From Aureivirga marina (GTDB lineage: Bacteria > Bacteroidota > Bacteroidia > Flavobacteriales > Flavobacteriaceae): a DNA stretch of 64,000 nucleotides. Shown piece after piece: positions 34,985 through 43,212 of this stretch. Under the pieces are notes generated by a model. It did not search any database and was not told the origin of the DNA. It was given only the letters and a program-made list of their open reading frames with translations. A program made the position numbers and the translations under genes. Positions within the stretch are counted from its first letter, which is position 1. Each line of letters starts with the position of its first letter. Location of the stretch: the NCBI RefSeq assembly GCF_015767265.1, contig NZ_JADPIB010000002.1:1-64000 (forward strand), given 5' to 3'.

Positions 34985-35025
34985 AAAAAACACACAAATT
35001 GAAAAAATCAAAATTGTGTGTCTTT
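34985..35025 (-). terminator. Intrinsic terminator of the glycosyltransferase gene
   Basis: ACACACAATTTTG and CAATTTGTGTGT pair on the minus strand and run into six T residues, 20 bp past the gene's stop codon. Confidence 0.85.
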
Positions 35026-35045
35026 AAAATATTGTAGTAAAACTA

Positions 35046-35996
35046 TTATATCGTTTCTTTTATTTTATATCTCGTTTCATGTGGTTTATTTCGAACTACT
35101 AATTCGCCAATAAATCCAGCTAAAAATAATTGAGTTCCAATTACCATGGTTGTTAAAGCAATATAAAACCAAGGATTTTCTGTAATTAAAATTGCTTTTG
35201 CTCCAATAAAAAGTTTATACAATTTCATCGCTCCTATAAGACCTGTTGCTAAAAAACCAACGATAAACATAATTGTTCCCATCAATCCAAAAAGATGCAT
35301 TGGTCTTTTTCCAAACTTTGCTAAAAACCATATGGAAATCAAATCTAAAAACCCATTGATAAATCGATCCATTCCAAATTTTGAAACTCCATATTTTCTA
35401 GCTTGATGAATTACAACTTTTTCTCCAATTTTAGAAAAACCTGCATTTTTAGCTAAAACAGGAATATAACGGTGCATTTCTCCATAAACTTCCACATTTT
35501 TGACCACATCTTTATGATAAGATTTTAAGCCACAATTAAAATCATTTAATTCAACACCAGAAGTTTTTCTTGCTGCCCAATTAAATAATTTCGAAGGAAG
35601 ATTTTTACGAATCACAGAATCATAACGTTTCTTTTTCCAACCAGAAACCAAATCAAATCCATCTTTTACAATCATTTCATAAAGTTCTGGAATTTCATCT
35701 GGACTATCCTGTAAATCAGCATCCATTGTAATTATTACATCTCCTTTTGTTTCTTTAAAAGCAGCATGTAAAGCTTGTGATTTCCCAAAATTTTTTAAAA
35801 AACGAATTGCTCGAACATTCGGATTTTTCTCTTTTAATTTCGTAATTACATCCCACGAAGCATCTGTACTTCCATCATCAATAAAAATAATTTCATAGGA
35901 ATATTTATTGGCTTGCATCACTTTTACAATCCAATCATGCAATTCCTTTAAAGATTCATCTTCATTCAGAAGAGGAATAACAATTGATAAATTCAT
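35046..35996 (-). CDS. Family 2 glycosyltransferase with membrane anchor
   Basis: From the ATG at 35996 (316 residues). The GT-A domain opens with LSIVIPLLNEDESL, continues with IIFIDDGSTDASW and the metal-binding DADLQDSPDEIPEL, and contains NDFNCGLKSYH, as in DPM1-like/polyprenyl-phosphate sugar transferases. Two membrane helices follow near the C-terminus (about residues 228-255 and 270-300). It most likely moves a sugar from a nucleotide donor to a polyprenyl phosphate at the cytoplasmic face. It forms a tight pair with the DUF4199 gene, a pairing I associate with Flavobacteriaceae. Confidence 0.9.
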   Translation of the reverse strand: MNLSIVIPLLNEDESLKELHDWIVKVMQANKYSYEIIFIDDGSTDASWDVITKLKEKNPNVRAIRFLKNFGKSQALHAAFKETKGDVIITMDADLQDSPDEIPELYEMIVKDGFDLVSGWKKKRYDSVIRKNLPSKLFNWAARKTSGVELNDFNCGLKSYHKDVVKNVEVYGEMHRYIPVLAKNAGFSKIGEKVVIHQARKYGVSKFGMDRFINGFLDLISIWFLAKFGKRPMHLFGLMGTIMFIVGFLATGLIGAMKLYKLFIGAKAILITENPWFYIALTTMVIGTQLFLAGFIGELVVRNKPHETRYKIKETI

Positions 35997-36005
35997 AGAA
36001 AACAA

Positions 36006-36566
36006 TTATTTTTTTCTTGGAAGAACTTGTAAAATTCCTGTTCCTATTAAAGAAACCACAAAACCGATGAATAAATTCCAAATAATAATTCCTCCAATCA
36101 TCACAGGAACAACTGAATTTCTCGCATTTTCAAGATTTAATTTCATTTCATCATCTGATAAACCTTGCTCTATATATGCTTTTCTAGTTGTTTCAATAAT
36201 TTTGTTTACTGTATCTGGTTCGATAGAAGTAATAAAAATATAGTTATAAATTGCAACAAAAAGAGCTCCAATAAAAGCAACTGCTACACCAGTTTTTAAA
36301 CCTTGACTAAACCCTATTGAGTTTCCTTTTTCATCTACAATCTGATTTTTTAAATTTGCTCTCTTTTGCATATAAATTGCAAGAACAATTAAAATAATAG
36401 ATGATAAAATACTAATGATAGACGCTGTTCTTTGCGCTTGCCCACCTTGATCTAAATGATGTCCAGTTTTATATAATACAATTTGTGTAATTACTCCAAT
36501 TGCCCCTAATATTGTTCCAAAAATTATTATGATTGACTTATTTGGATTTTCTTTTTTCTGTGTCAT
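36006..36566 (-). CDS. DUF4199 membrane protein
   Basis: The 186-residue product has four membrane helices (about residues 13-32, 46-64, 90-112, 150-175), with a short soluble stretch of charged residues between the third and fourth. The pattern QGLKTGVAVAFIGALFVAIYNYIF is that of DUF4199, found mainly in Bacteroidota. Function unknown. It immediately precedes the glycosyltransferase, suggesting an accessory role in lipid-linked sugar handling. Confidence 0.85.
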   Translation of the reverse strand: MTQKKENPNKSIIIIFGTILGAIGVITQIVLYKTGHHLDQGGQAQRTASIISILSSIILIVLAIYMQKRANLKNQIVDEKGNSIGFSQGLKTGVAVAFIGALFVAIYNYIFITSIEPDTVNKIIETTRKAYIEQGLSDDEMKLNLENARNSVVPVMIGGIIIWNLFIGFVVSLIGTGILQVLPRKK

Positions 36567-36585
36567 ATTTATCCTAAAATTTACA

Positions 36586-36593
36586 CAAAAATA
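36586..36593 (-). promoter_or_regulatory. -7 box of the DUF4199-glycosyltransferase operon
   Basis: TATTTTTG on the minus strand; predicted start near 36581, leader 15 nt. Confidence 0.5.
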
Positions 36594-36759
36594 GGTATTT
36601 CCTTTTTTATGCTATAATTATTCTAGATTTTAATTCTATGAAATTCAAATTTGATTTAAATTCTAAAAAAATCTCTTTTTTCTGTAAGCATTAATTTATT
36701 GATTTTTAAAAATATAGAATTTAACTTTAAAAAAAGATTAAAAATTATTGCTTAAACGC

Positions 36760-36789
36760 TTGCAAAAAACAAATTCCTACGTATATTTG
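36760..36789 (+). promoter_or_regulatory. SRP RNA promoter
   Basis: TTG (36760-36762), 19 bases, TATATTTG (36782-36789): a full Bacteroidota consensus promoter. Four bases after the -7 box the first paired base of the SRP RNA begins, which fixes the start-site spacing used for other promoters here. Confidence 0.85.
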
Positions 36790-36793
36790 CAGC

Positions 36794-36887
36794 GGCAAGT
36801 CTTACACAACTAGCTCCCTTTGAATCCCCCAGGGCAGGAATGCAGCAAGGGTATTAGGTTGTAGCAGTGTGATGTGAGTCGCTTGCC
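36794..36887 (+). ncRNA. ffs: Signal recognition particle RNA, small bacterial type (4.5S)
   Basis: This RNA binds Ffh and guides membrane-protein ribosomes to FtsY. The 94-nt sequence closes with the terminal stem GGCAAG(T)C/G(C)TTGCC and carries the conserved Ffh-binding segment: CCAGGGCAGGAATGCAGCAA shows the GGAA tetraloop flanked by the symmetric and asymmetric internal loops. The order of elements matches known Bacteroidota SRP RNAs. A consensus promoter precedes it and a run of six T follows the terminal stem. Confidence 0.93.
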
Positions 36888-36910
36888 ATTTTTTGTTTCT
36901 ATACTTCACT

Positions 36911-36942
36911 AAAAAAGAAAACCAATCTTTCGACTGGTTTTT
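36911..36942 (-). terminator. Intrinsic terminator of acpH
   Basis: On the minus strand AAAACCA and TGGTTTT pair around a ten-base loop and run into T residues; it overlaps the last codons of the gene. Confidence 0.65.
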
Positions 36943-37552
36943 ATAATTCTAATAATTTTTGTTGCTGTTTTATCAAAGTTAATTTTTCTCGTGAAAATGG
37001 AATTACATCTGTCATGAATTGATGAAAATCATTTTCTAAAAAAGAATAATTCTCTCTTAAATCTACAATTGCATCTTCCATTTTGGAATCATGTTTTGTT
37101 CGATGACTCATACCAATCAAAACTTTCTCAATACTCTTTACATTTTCATAATTATAAAGCATATTTTCTCTTTTTAAATACACAAAAAACTGCAATGCTT
37201 TTTCTGGCATTATGCTCGCATGTTTTTCTAAAAGTGTATACACACGTTCTGCATAAACATTTAAATCTGTTGAAGAATATAATTCCCAATTTTTAGCTAA
37301 AAAATGATCGTAAAAAATATCAATAATTACTCCCGAATAATGTCTATATTTTTCGTCTAATCGCTTCTTGCTTCTTTTAAAAATGGGATTTGAATCTGTA
37401 AATTCATCAATTGCTCTATGCAATAAAATTCCTTGTTGAATTTCCGAATTATAATCCAAATATTGTTTTCCTTTTACAGCATCAGCAATAAAATTTCCAA
37501 TGCAAATATTTTCATTGTTAAAAGACAAAAATGTATGTGCTAAGTAATTCAT
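36941..37552 (-). CDS. acpH: Acyl carrier protein phosphodiesterase
   Basis: AcpH removes the 4'-phosphopantetheine arm from acyl carrier protein. The 203-residue protein starts MNYLAHTFLS, and has GNFIADAVKG (about residues 19-28), GILLHRAIDEFTDSN (about 40-54) and the metal-binding DIFYDHFLAKNW (about 78-89), all matching the HD-like AcpH family. Its expression is independent of the SRP RNA gene that lies just beyond its end on the other strand. Confidence 0.9.
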   Translation of the reverse strand: MNYLAHTFLSFNNENICIGNFIADAVKGKQYLDYNSEIQQGILLHRAIDEFTDSNPIFKRSKKRLDEKYRHYSGVIIDIFYDHFLAKNWELYSSTDLNVYAERVYTLLEKHASIMPEKALQFFVYLKRENMLYNYENVKSIEKVLIGMSHRTKHDSKMEDAIVDLRENYSFLENDFHQFMTDVIPFSREKLTLIKQQQKLLEL

Positions 37553-37875
37553 TTAATATTTTCTAAATTTCAGATGTTTTTCTAATTAAAAAATGGATTT
37601 CTTCCTTTTAAATTTACCAAGTTTAAAATGTTCAAAAGTGAAGCGAACTAAAGTTATAAAAACTTTAATCAAAAAACGAATTTCCTTATTTTTTATCTTT
37701 AATTTAAATTCTTTCTTGCCGTTTATTTAGAATTTTAAAACTAATTCTATCTAATTTTTATTTGATTTTTTTCACGTTTATTTTCAAAAAATGTTAGTTT
37801 TTTCTAAAAAAGAATACTCGCTATTTTCTTCCATTTTTTTAATGCGTAATTTCATAATACCTAAAGAAAAAAGTC
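37553..37875. other. AT-rich intergenic gap
   Basis: 323 bp separate acpH from the divergent receptor-L-like gene. I see no reading frame, hairpin with T run, or consensus TAnnTTTG close to the downstream ATG. Confidence 0.5.
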
Positions 37876-38859
37876 ATGCGAAAATTGTTATTGTTCAGTT
37901 GTTTTTTATTCTATTTTTCTATCTTAAATGCTCAAAATAATGAGAAAGATATTATAATTTCTTCTCAAAAAGATGTAGATAATTTTTCTCAAAAAATTGT
38001 GGAAGGAAATCTTTCTATTTCTGGAAAAGATATTAAAAACTTAAAAAAACTAGAACTTTTAGAATTAGTTCGAGGTTATATTTTAATCAATAATAATGAC
38101 AGTTTGCAAACTTTAAATGGATTACAAAATCTTAAGAAAGTTGGAGGATTTTTAGACATTTATCATAATCCTAATTTAATATCTCTTCAAGGATTAGACA
38201 GCTTGGATTCTATTGGAAATTATCTTTATGTTGGCTTAAATAGAAAATTAAAAACATTAAAAGGAATTCCGAATTTAACTTCTTTAAAAGGTTATTTATA
38301 CATAGAAAAAAATCCAAAATTAGATTCAATTTATAGCTTTCAAAAGCTCGATACTATTTTTGGAGATATTACAATTTTTGATAATAGAAATTTAAAAAAC
38401 TTACATGGTTTTGACAATTTAAAATATATCAAAGGTTCTCTAACAATCAATCAAAATAGCTCTCTAAAAACTTTAAAAGGATTGAATCATTTAACGGAAA
38501 TTCAAGGAAATTTAAAGCTCACTGTTTTAGATAGCATCAAAAATTTACAAGGAATTTCAAACTTAAAAAAAGTAGATAAATCCGTTATTATTTCTTATAA
38601 TAATGAATTAAAAAACTTGAAAGGATTGGATAATCTAAATTATATTGGAACGGAACTTTTAATTCAGACAAATCCGAGTTTAAAAAATATTCAAAGCATA
38701 GGAAATTTAGATGGAAAAGGAATTAAAATTATTCTTTCTTACAATTCTGCTTTAACATTTTGCAAGGTTTTATGCATTTTAGAAAAGAAAAAAACAGATG
38801 AAATTGTTTTGCTTAGAAACAATGAAAATTGTCAAATTTTAGATAGTATTTGTAAATAA
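37876..38859 (+). CDS. Secreted receptor L-domain-like repeat protein
   Basis: The 327-residue protein has a signal peptide (cleavage after LNAQ) and then about eight repeats of 30-35 residues with the pattern L.i..N..L..L.GL..L..I.g, as in receptor L-domain or irregular leucine-rich beta-helix proteins (for example NNDSLQTLNGLQNL, NSSLKTLKGLNHL, NNELKNLKGLDNL). The end has a cysteine-containing cap (FCKVLCIL, NCQILDSICK). No T9SS sorting domain and no lipobox, so it is probably periplasmic or secreted by another route. A binding role is likely; the ligand is unknown. Confidence 0.75.
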   Translation: MRKLLLFSCFLFYFSILNAQNNEKDIIISSQKDVDNFSQKIVEGNLSISGKDIKNLKKLELLELVRGYILINNNDSLQTLNGLQNLKKVGGFLDIYHNPNLISLQGLDSLDSIGNYLYVGLNRKLKTLKGIPNLTSLKGYLYIEKNPKLDSIYSFQKLDTIFGDITIFDNRNLKNLHGFDNLKYIKGSLTINQNSSLKTLKGLNHLTEIQGNLKLTVLDSIKNLQGISNLKKVDKSVIISYNNELKNLKGLDNLNYIGTELLIQTNPSLKNIQSIGNLDGKGIKIILSYNSALTFCKVLCILEKKKTDEIVLLRNNENCQILDSICK

Positions 38860-38891
38860 GAGTTTCTTCATCAACTAAAGAAACTCTTATT
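38855..38891. terminator. Hairpin terminator between convergent genes
   Basis: AATAAGAGTTTCTT and AAGAAACTCTTATT form a perfect 14-bp stem that includes the stop codon of the receptor-L-like gene. T runs outside the stem are short on both strands, so efficiency is uncertain. Confidence 0.6.
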
Positions 38892-38912
38892 CAGACAAAT
38901 AATTCTAATTTA

Positions 38913-39932
38913 CTAATCAGAAGAATAACTTCCTACATAATACACTAAATCACCACCGTTATTTTCTGCATAAGCGATTGCAACTGGAAATTGTATATTT
39001 CCCGTAATACTAGGTGTATCCGAACCATATAAAATTCGTTGAGCAACTCTTCCTGAGGAAATCCACCAAAACGTATTTCCTGAAATTTGCGCATATCGAA
39101 TTGCATATCCATTTGGAACACCAAATTCTTTGAAAATCAACATAAATTTATCATCACCAATTGCCTGAATATCTCCATTTAAGGCATTTTCAATAGTGAT
39201 TTTTGATTTCCAATTAATATCTCTCACATTTCTATCTAATGTTCCTGTTTGAACTGTAATTTCATAATTACTTTGTGTGTATACCAAAACTACATTATCA
39301 TTATAAATAGAAATTCTTGGTTTAGAGATATAATCTTCAATTCGTTTAGAGAAAAAATAATTAATTTGATTGTTTTCAATTTTTCCAAGTCTATAAAATA
39401 CATTTTGACTTGAAAAAGGATTTCTAGATTCGTGAGCTTCGACAACCCAACCATCATTATTAACAGAAATACTCGGATTTTGTGCATAGGATTCATATTT
39501 ACCTGACCAAAGCCAGTTAATAGAATTATCATCATTTAAAATCCCAACCTGATTGTAAAGTCTTTCTATATATTCATGAGCTTCAACAACCAAATTATTA
39601 TCATTTAAATCGATTGAACCATTAATTCCATCCAAATATTTTTGTTGTGTGTGATGAAAATCAATTTGATTTCCATTTACCGTCCCAGCACGATAATACA
39701 TATTATTTGCTGGTGAACTATTGTGAATCGTAACAATACGATTTTTATTGTTAATAGCAGAGTTAGGATGTCTTCCTCGGTCAAACATTACTCCCATTTC
39801 TGGGAAAAAAATACCGCCAGAAGCTGTAAATTCATCTTTCTTTTGTAGATTTAATTCAGCTTCTGTGTCTAGGATTTCTTTTGTACATGTAAGAAATATT
39901 AGACTTACAATTGTAATCCAAAAAGCTTTCAT
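38913..39932 (-). CDS. Lipoprotein with beta-propeller-like repeats
   Basis: The 339-residue protein starts with a lipoprotein signal (SLIFLTCTKE, Cys about residue 16). The body is made of about five repeats of 45-55 residues in which a sheet strand of the type (V/N)..YR.G.(i/v) alternates with P(S/A/R)I(S/T/A) and VVEAHE-type strands (VVEAHEYIER and VVEAHESRNP are a clear pair). This suggests a PLL-like or sialidase-like beta-propeller. No catalytic motif recognised; a ligand-binding or surface role is a guess. Confidence 0.65.
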   Translation of the reverse strand: MKAFWITIVSLIFLTCTKEILDTEAELNLQKKDEFTASGGIFFPEMGVMFDRGRHPNSAINNKNRIVTIHNSSPANNMYYRAGTVNGNQIDFHHTQQKYLDGINGSIDLNDNNLVVEAHEYIERLYNQVGILNDDNSINWLWSGKYESYAQNPSISVNNDGWVVEAHESRNPFSSQNVFYRLGKIENNQINYFFSKRIEDYISKPRISIYNDNVVLVYTQSNYEITVQTGTLDRNVRDINWKSKITIENALNGDIQAIGDDKFMLIFKEFGVPNGYAIRYAQISGNTFWWISSGRVAQRILYGSDTPSITGNIQFPVAIAYAENNGGDLVYYVGSYSSD

Positions 39933-40098
39933 AACTCAACTTATTAAAATTAATACAAGTTACTTATTCCAACTTTTTAATATTGATAAAGGTTTTCTAA
40001 TTTTTGACTTAAAATAGGCATCTAAAAAATCATTTTTTAAGTTTTTATTATAAAAAATAAATAGTTCGATAGAATTTTATCATAAGGTTATATAAAAG

Positions 40099-40145
40099 AA
40101 AAAACTCTCTTGAATTTCATCATAAAATTCCAAAAGAGTTTTCAA
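40099..40145 (-). terminator. Intrinsic terminator of the tetR-adh operon
   Basis: On the minus strand AAAACTCTTTTGGAATTT pairs with AAATTCAAGAGAGTTTT, apart from small mismatches, and runs into T residues. Confidence 0.85.
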
Positions 40146-40161
40146 ATTTATTAGATATTTT

Positions 40162-41322
40162 TTAATAACTCATTTCTACAATTTTCTCAACATCAGAAGG
40201 TTTTAAAGCCTGATGTTCTCCAAGTCCTAGCCATCCTCTTTCTTCAAATTTCTTTGAAATATGTTGTGCTGTTCCATCAAATTCTTCTGTATATTCAGAA
40301 AGTTTAGTCTTAATTCCTAAAGATTCAAAAAACTCTTTTGTTTTCTCAATAGCTATTAAAGCTTTTTCTTCTTCCGTTCCAAATTTCACTTCAAAAACTC
40401 TTTCTGCATATTGAGCTAATTTCTCTTTTTTGGAATCTAAATTATATGTATAATGACTTGCAGTTACAATTGCTAAAGTTCTTGCATGATCAATTCCATA
40501 TAAAGCTGTTAATTCATGTCCCATTGCATGAATTGCCCAATCTGTCGGAACACCTTGATTAATCAATCCATTTAAAGCCATTGTACAACTCCACATAAAA
40601 TTAGATGCAGCCTCATAATCAGAAGTATCTTCCATGATTTTTGGAGCAACTTCAATTAATGTTTGTAAAATACTTTCTGCAAAACGATCTTGTAATTTCG
40701 CTCCAACAGAATAAGTCATATATTGTTCTAAAACATGTGTAAAAGCATCTGCAATTCCATTGGCAATTTGTCTTTTTGGAATTGATTGAATTACTGTTGG
40801 ATCTAAAACAGAAAATTGCGGAAACAAAGCTGGTCCTCCAACTGCTAATTTCTCTTGAATTTCTCTTCTTGAAATTACACAACCTGCATTCATTTCAGAA
40901 CCTGTTGCTGGTAAAGTTAAAACTGTTCCAAGTGGTAAAGCATTTAAAACTGGTTCTCTTTTTACTAAAATATCCCAAGGTTCATTTCCTTCATATTTTG
41001 ATGCAGCAGCTAAAAATTTTGTACCATCAATTACAGAGCCTCCTCCAACTGCTAAAAGAAAATCTATTTTTTCTTCTTTAATCACTTTTAAAGCTTCCAT
41101 TAAAGTTTCGTATTCCGGATTAGCAGGAATTCCTCCAAATTCAACTAAAGAAACATCTTTTAAAGCTTCTTTTACTTGCTCATAAATGCCGTTTTTTTTG
41201 ATACTTCCACCTCCAAAAGTCATTAACACTTTTGCTCCAGAAGGAATTTCATTTTTAATATTTGCAATTTGCTCTTTTCCAAACAAAATTTTTGTTGGAT
41301 TTTTATATTGAAAATTATTCAT
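40162..41322 (-). CDS. Iron-containing alcohol dehydrogenase (YqhD/BdhA type)
   Basis: The 386-residue protein is a group III alcohol dehydrogenase that reduces aldehydes with NAD(P)H. The N-terminal FGGGSIKKNG (about residues 36-45) and AVGGGSVIDGTKF (about 91-103) bind the nucleotide, and the metal site is formed by DAFTHVLEQY (about 191-200) and HAMGHELTALYGIDHA (about 264-279). The close match to the butanol dehydrogenase/YqhD branch suggests broad-specificity aldehyde detoxification. It lies 23 bp behind a TetR regulator gene and is probably controlled by it. Confidence 0.92.
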   Translation of the reverse strand: MNNFQYKNPTKILFGKEQIANIKNEIPSGAKVLMTFGGGSIKKNGIYEQVKEALKDVSLVEFGGIPANPEYETLMEALKVIKEEKIDFLLAVGGGSVIDGTKFLAAASKYEGNEPWDILVKREPVLNALPLGTVLTLPATGSEMNAGCVISRREIQEKLAVGGPALFPQFSVLDPTVIQSIPKRQIANGIADAFTHVLEQYMTYSVGAKLQDRFAESILQTLIEVAPKIMEDTSDYEAASNFMWSCTMALNGLINQGVPTDWAIHAMGHELTALYGIDHARTLAIVTASHYTYNLDSKKEKLAQYAERVFEVKFGTEEEKALIAIEKTKEFFESLGIKTKLSEYTEEFDGTAQHISKKFEERGWLGLGEHQALKPSDVEKIVEMSY

Positions 41323-41345
41323 TGTTTTTTAATATTTGTTCTTGA

Positions 41346-41927
41346 TTATTTTTCTTTGATTGCATCCCAAACTGTTTCAAACATATCTTCCAACATTTTT
41401 TCATCCATTTCAAAATTTTCTCGTTCGCTAATTTTAATCAAAAACGAAATCGGTTGAAGGGAATATGCATATAAAATATAAAGGGAAACTTTTTTGATAA
41501 TTCCTTGATTTTGCCCTTTTTCCCAAAGTTTTAAAAGAGGTTCAATATGTTTTAAACCTTCCATTCTACTTTCTTTGTCAATCATTGGTGAATTATCACA
41601 TTGTGCTAAAAAATTTGCTTGCTCTCGGAAAGTCATTTTATATTGAACAATATTTTTCCAGATTAAAGCAAAACCTTCTTTCACAGACATTTTTTCAGAA
41701 TAACCATCAAAAGCGTAAGAACTCAAATTTGCTTTCATTTCTAAATACAACTTATTTACCAAATCTTGTTTATTTTCAAAATAGATATAAGTTGTTCCAA
41801 CAGAAACTCCTGCTAGCTTTGCAATTTTCGACATTGGAGCATCATGAAAACCTTGATTATTGATAAGTTGTAAAGTTGCATTTAAAAGTGCTTCTCTTTT
41901 CTTCTCACATTTTTCTCTTTTAGCCAT
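41346..41927 (-). CDS. TetR/AcrR family transcriptional regulator
   Basis: The 193-residue protein has the N-terminal TetR helix-turn-helix (REALLNATLQLI, then MSKIAKLAGVSVGTTYIYFENKQDL, two motifs spanning residues about 10-60) and a variable ligand-binding C-terminal domain. It is the first gene of a two-gene operon with the alcohol dehydrogenase. A perfect 14-bp palindrome overlaps the expected -33 element of its promoter, so it most likely represses its own operon and is released by an aldehyde or related compound. Confidence 0.92.
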   Translation of the reverse strand: MAKREKCEKKREALLNATLQLINNQGFHDAPMSKIAKLAGVSVGTTYIYFENKQDLVNKLYLEMKANLSSYAFDGYSEKMSVKEGFALIWKNIVQYKMTFREQANFLAQCDNSPMIDKESRMEGLKHIEPLLKLWEKGQNQGIIKKVSLYILYAYSLQPISFLIKISERENFEMDEKMLEDMFETVWDAIKEK

Positions 41928-41947
41928 TCTAATTAATATTTATAGAA

Positions 41948-41955
41948 CAAAACTA
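41948..41955 (-). promoter_or_regulatory. -7 box of the tetR-adh operon
   Basis: TAGTTTTG on the minus strand; predicted start near 41943, leader 15 nt. Confidence 0.55.
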
Positions 41956-41972
41956 AATATTTTTTAAAAATG

Positions 41973-41986
41973 AATGAATATTCATT
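41973..41986. promoter_or_regulatory. Candidate TetR operator palindrome
   Basis: AATGAATATTCATT is a perfect 14-bp inverted repeat. It begins 17 bases upstream of the -7 box and so covers the position of the -33 element: a classic place for a repressor to block the promoter. Confidence 0.65.
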
Positions 41987-42081
41987 TTGTTAAATAAAAA
42001 CTAAAATTTAGAGGTTTTTCATAAAAAAAGCACTCAACATAAATTGAATGCTTCTATTTATTATTTTATTTCTTTCAAGAT

Positions 42082-42984
42082 CTAATCACATTCACAAGCT
42101 CCTATAAATTCAAAATTATTACTTTCTGAAGGGTTTTTCTGTGAACTCATTGTGGTCGTTTTTACTGCATATACTCCTTTATCAAAAGTAACTTTTGTAT
42201 CTGCAACATAACTTTCTCCGTTTTCCCATTTTAGATACGAGCTACAAAGTTCATTTGTTAAAGGAATTTCTACAGTTCCTGGCAAACCAACTTTATCCCA
42301 AGAAGTACTATTTGTTGGAGGAAAATAACTTGTAATTTCCATTTTCGCTTTGTAAATAGTTCCATTGTATTCAACAATATCATTTGTATAATATCTCTTC
42401 TCTTGATGCCATTTTGGGACACCTGTTGTACATTCACAAACGGATGGATCCGTAATTTTAGAACAATCATATTCTACATCTAATTTTCCGAAGTTATAAC
42501 GTATCTTTTTATTAACTCCATTTCCTTTTAAAGGAATACTATTGTAAAATAAATCATAATCTGCAATTGTATTATTTGTAGAAACTGGAAAAATATAAAT
42601 CGTAAACTCATAATCTTGGTATGCTCCCAAATCGTCTAAATTAAAAGTTCCTTTGGTAGCATTTTTTCCTACATTATCCACATAATAAAGAATTCCATTT
42701 CCAGTTTGCGCATCATAATCTTTATTTCCAAAAACTATTTGAAAACCTTTTTCATCAGGTCGAGTTGTTTCAGAACTAAATTCGACCACAAGATTATTTC
42801 CATCATAAACATAATAGATACTTTTTAAATCAATTCTTGTATAAAAATAATTTGCAGAAGCCAATCGTCCAATCTCCATTTTAGGAGCTTTCATAATAAT
42901 TGTTGGCATATTTAAAGAATCATCATCACTAGAACAAGCAATAAAAAATAAAGACAGAATTAACAATCGTAAAAATACTTTCAT
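42082..42984 (-). CDS. Lipoprotein with CBM5/12-like carbohydrate-binding segments
   Basis: The ATG at 42984 gives 300 residues and places a lipoprotein signal at the start (LILSLFFIACSSDDD); the longer frame would bury it. The first 170 residues are beta-rich without a recognised family. Near the C-terminus two copies of a chitin-binding-type (CBM5/12) pattern appear: W..(E/N)..Y...D.V.Y.G.(I/V)Y.(A/V)K, the first followed by FPPTNSTSWDKVG. Cysteine-rich CECT and CECD stretches flank the copies. Probably a surface lipoprotein that binds a polysaccharide; no catalytic domain seen. Confidence 0.65.
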   Translation of the reverse strand: MKVFLRLLILSLFFIACSSDDDSLNMPTIIMKAPKMEIGRLASANYFYTRIDLKSIYYVYDGNNLVVEFSSETTRPDEKGFQIVFGNKDYDAQTGNGILYYVDNVGKNATKGTFNLDDLGAYQDYEFTIYIFPVSTNNTIADYDLFYNSIPLKGNGVNKKIRYNFGKLDVEYDCSKITDPSVCECTTGVPKWHQEKRYYTNDIVEYNGTIYKAKMEITSYFPPTNSTSWDKVGLPGTVEIPLTNELCSSYLKWENGESYVADTKVTFDKGVYAVKTTTMSSQKNPSESNNFEFIGACECD

Positions 42985-43181
42985 GGTGTTGGTTTTTGAT
43001 GTATTTATAAAAAAAGCTGAAAATGCTTTCAAACACTTTCAACTCTTATTTAAATTTACAAAATCATAAAACCTTATTTTCTCAAAGAAATATTAAAAAC
43101 TTATCGTTAAAGACTCCAAATATTTTAACGAAACTTTAATAGTTAAACAATCTAAAAAAATCTTTTGCTTTTTAAAAAATG

Positions 43182-43189
43182 TAAATTTG
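43182..43189 (+). promoter_or_regulatory. -7 box of the phosphodiesterase gene
   Basis: TAAATTTG; predicted start near 43194, leader 19 nt. The nearest TTTG upstream (43164-43167) is 14 bases away, shorter than usual. Confidence 0.5.
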
Positions 43190-43212
43190 CATATCTCAAT
43201 TTTATTTAAAAA

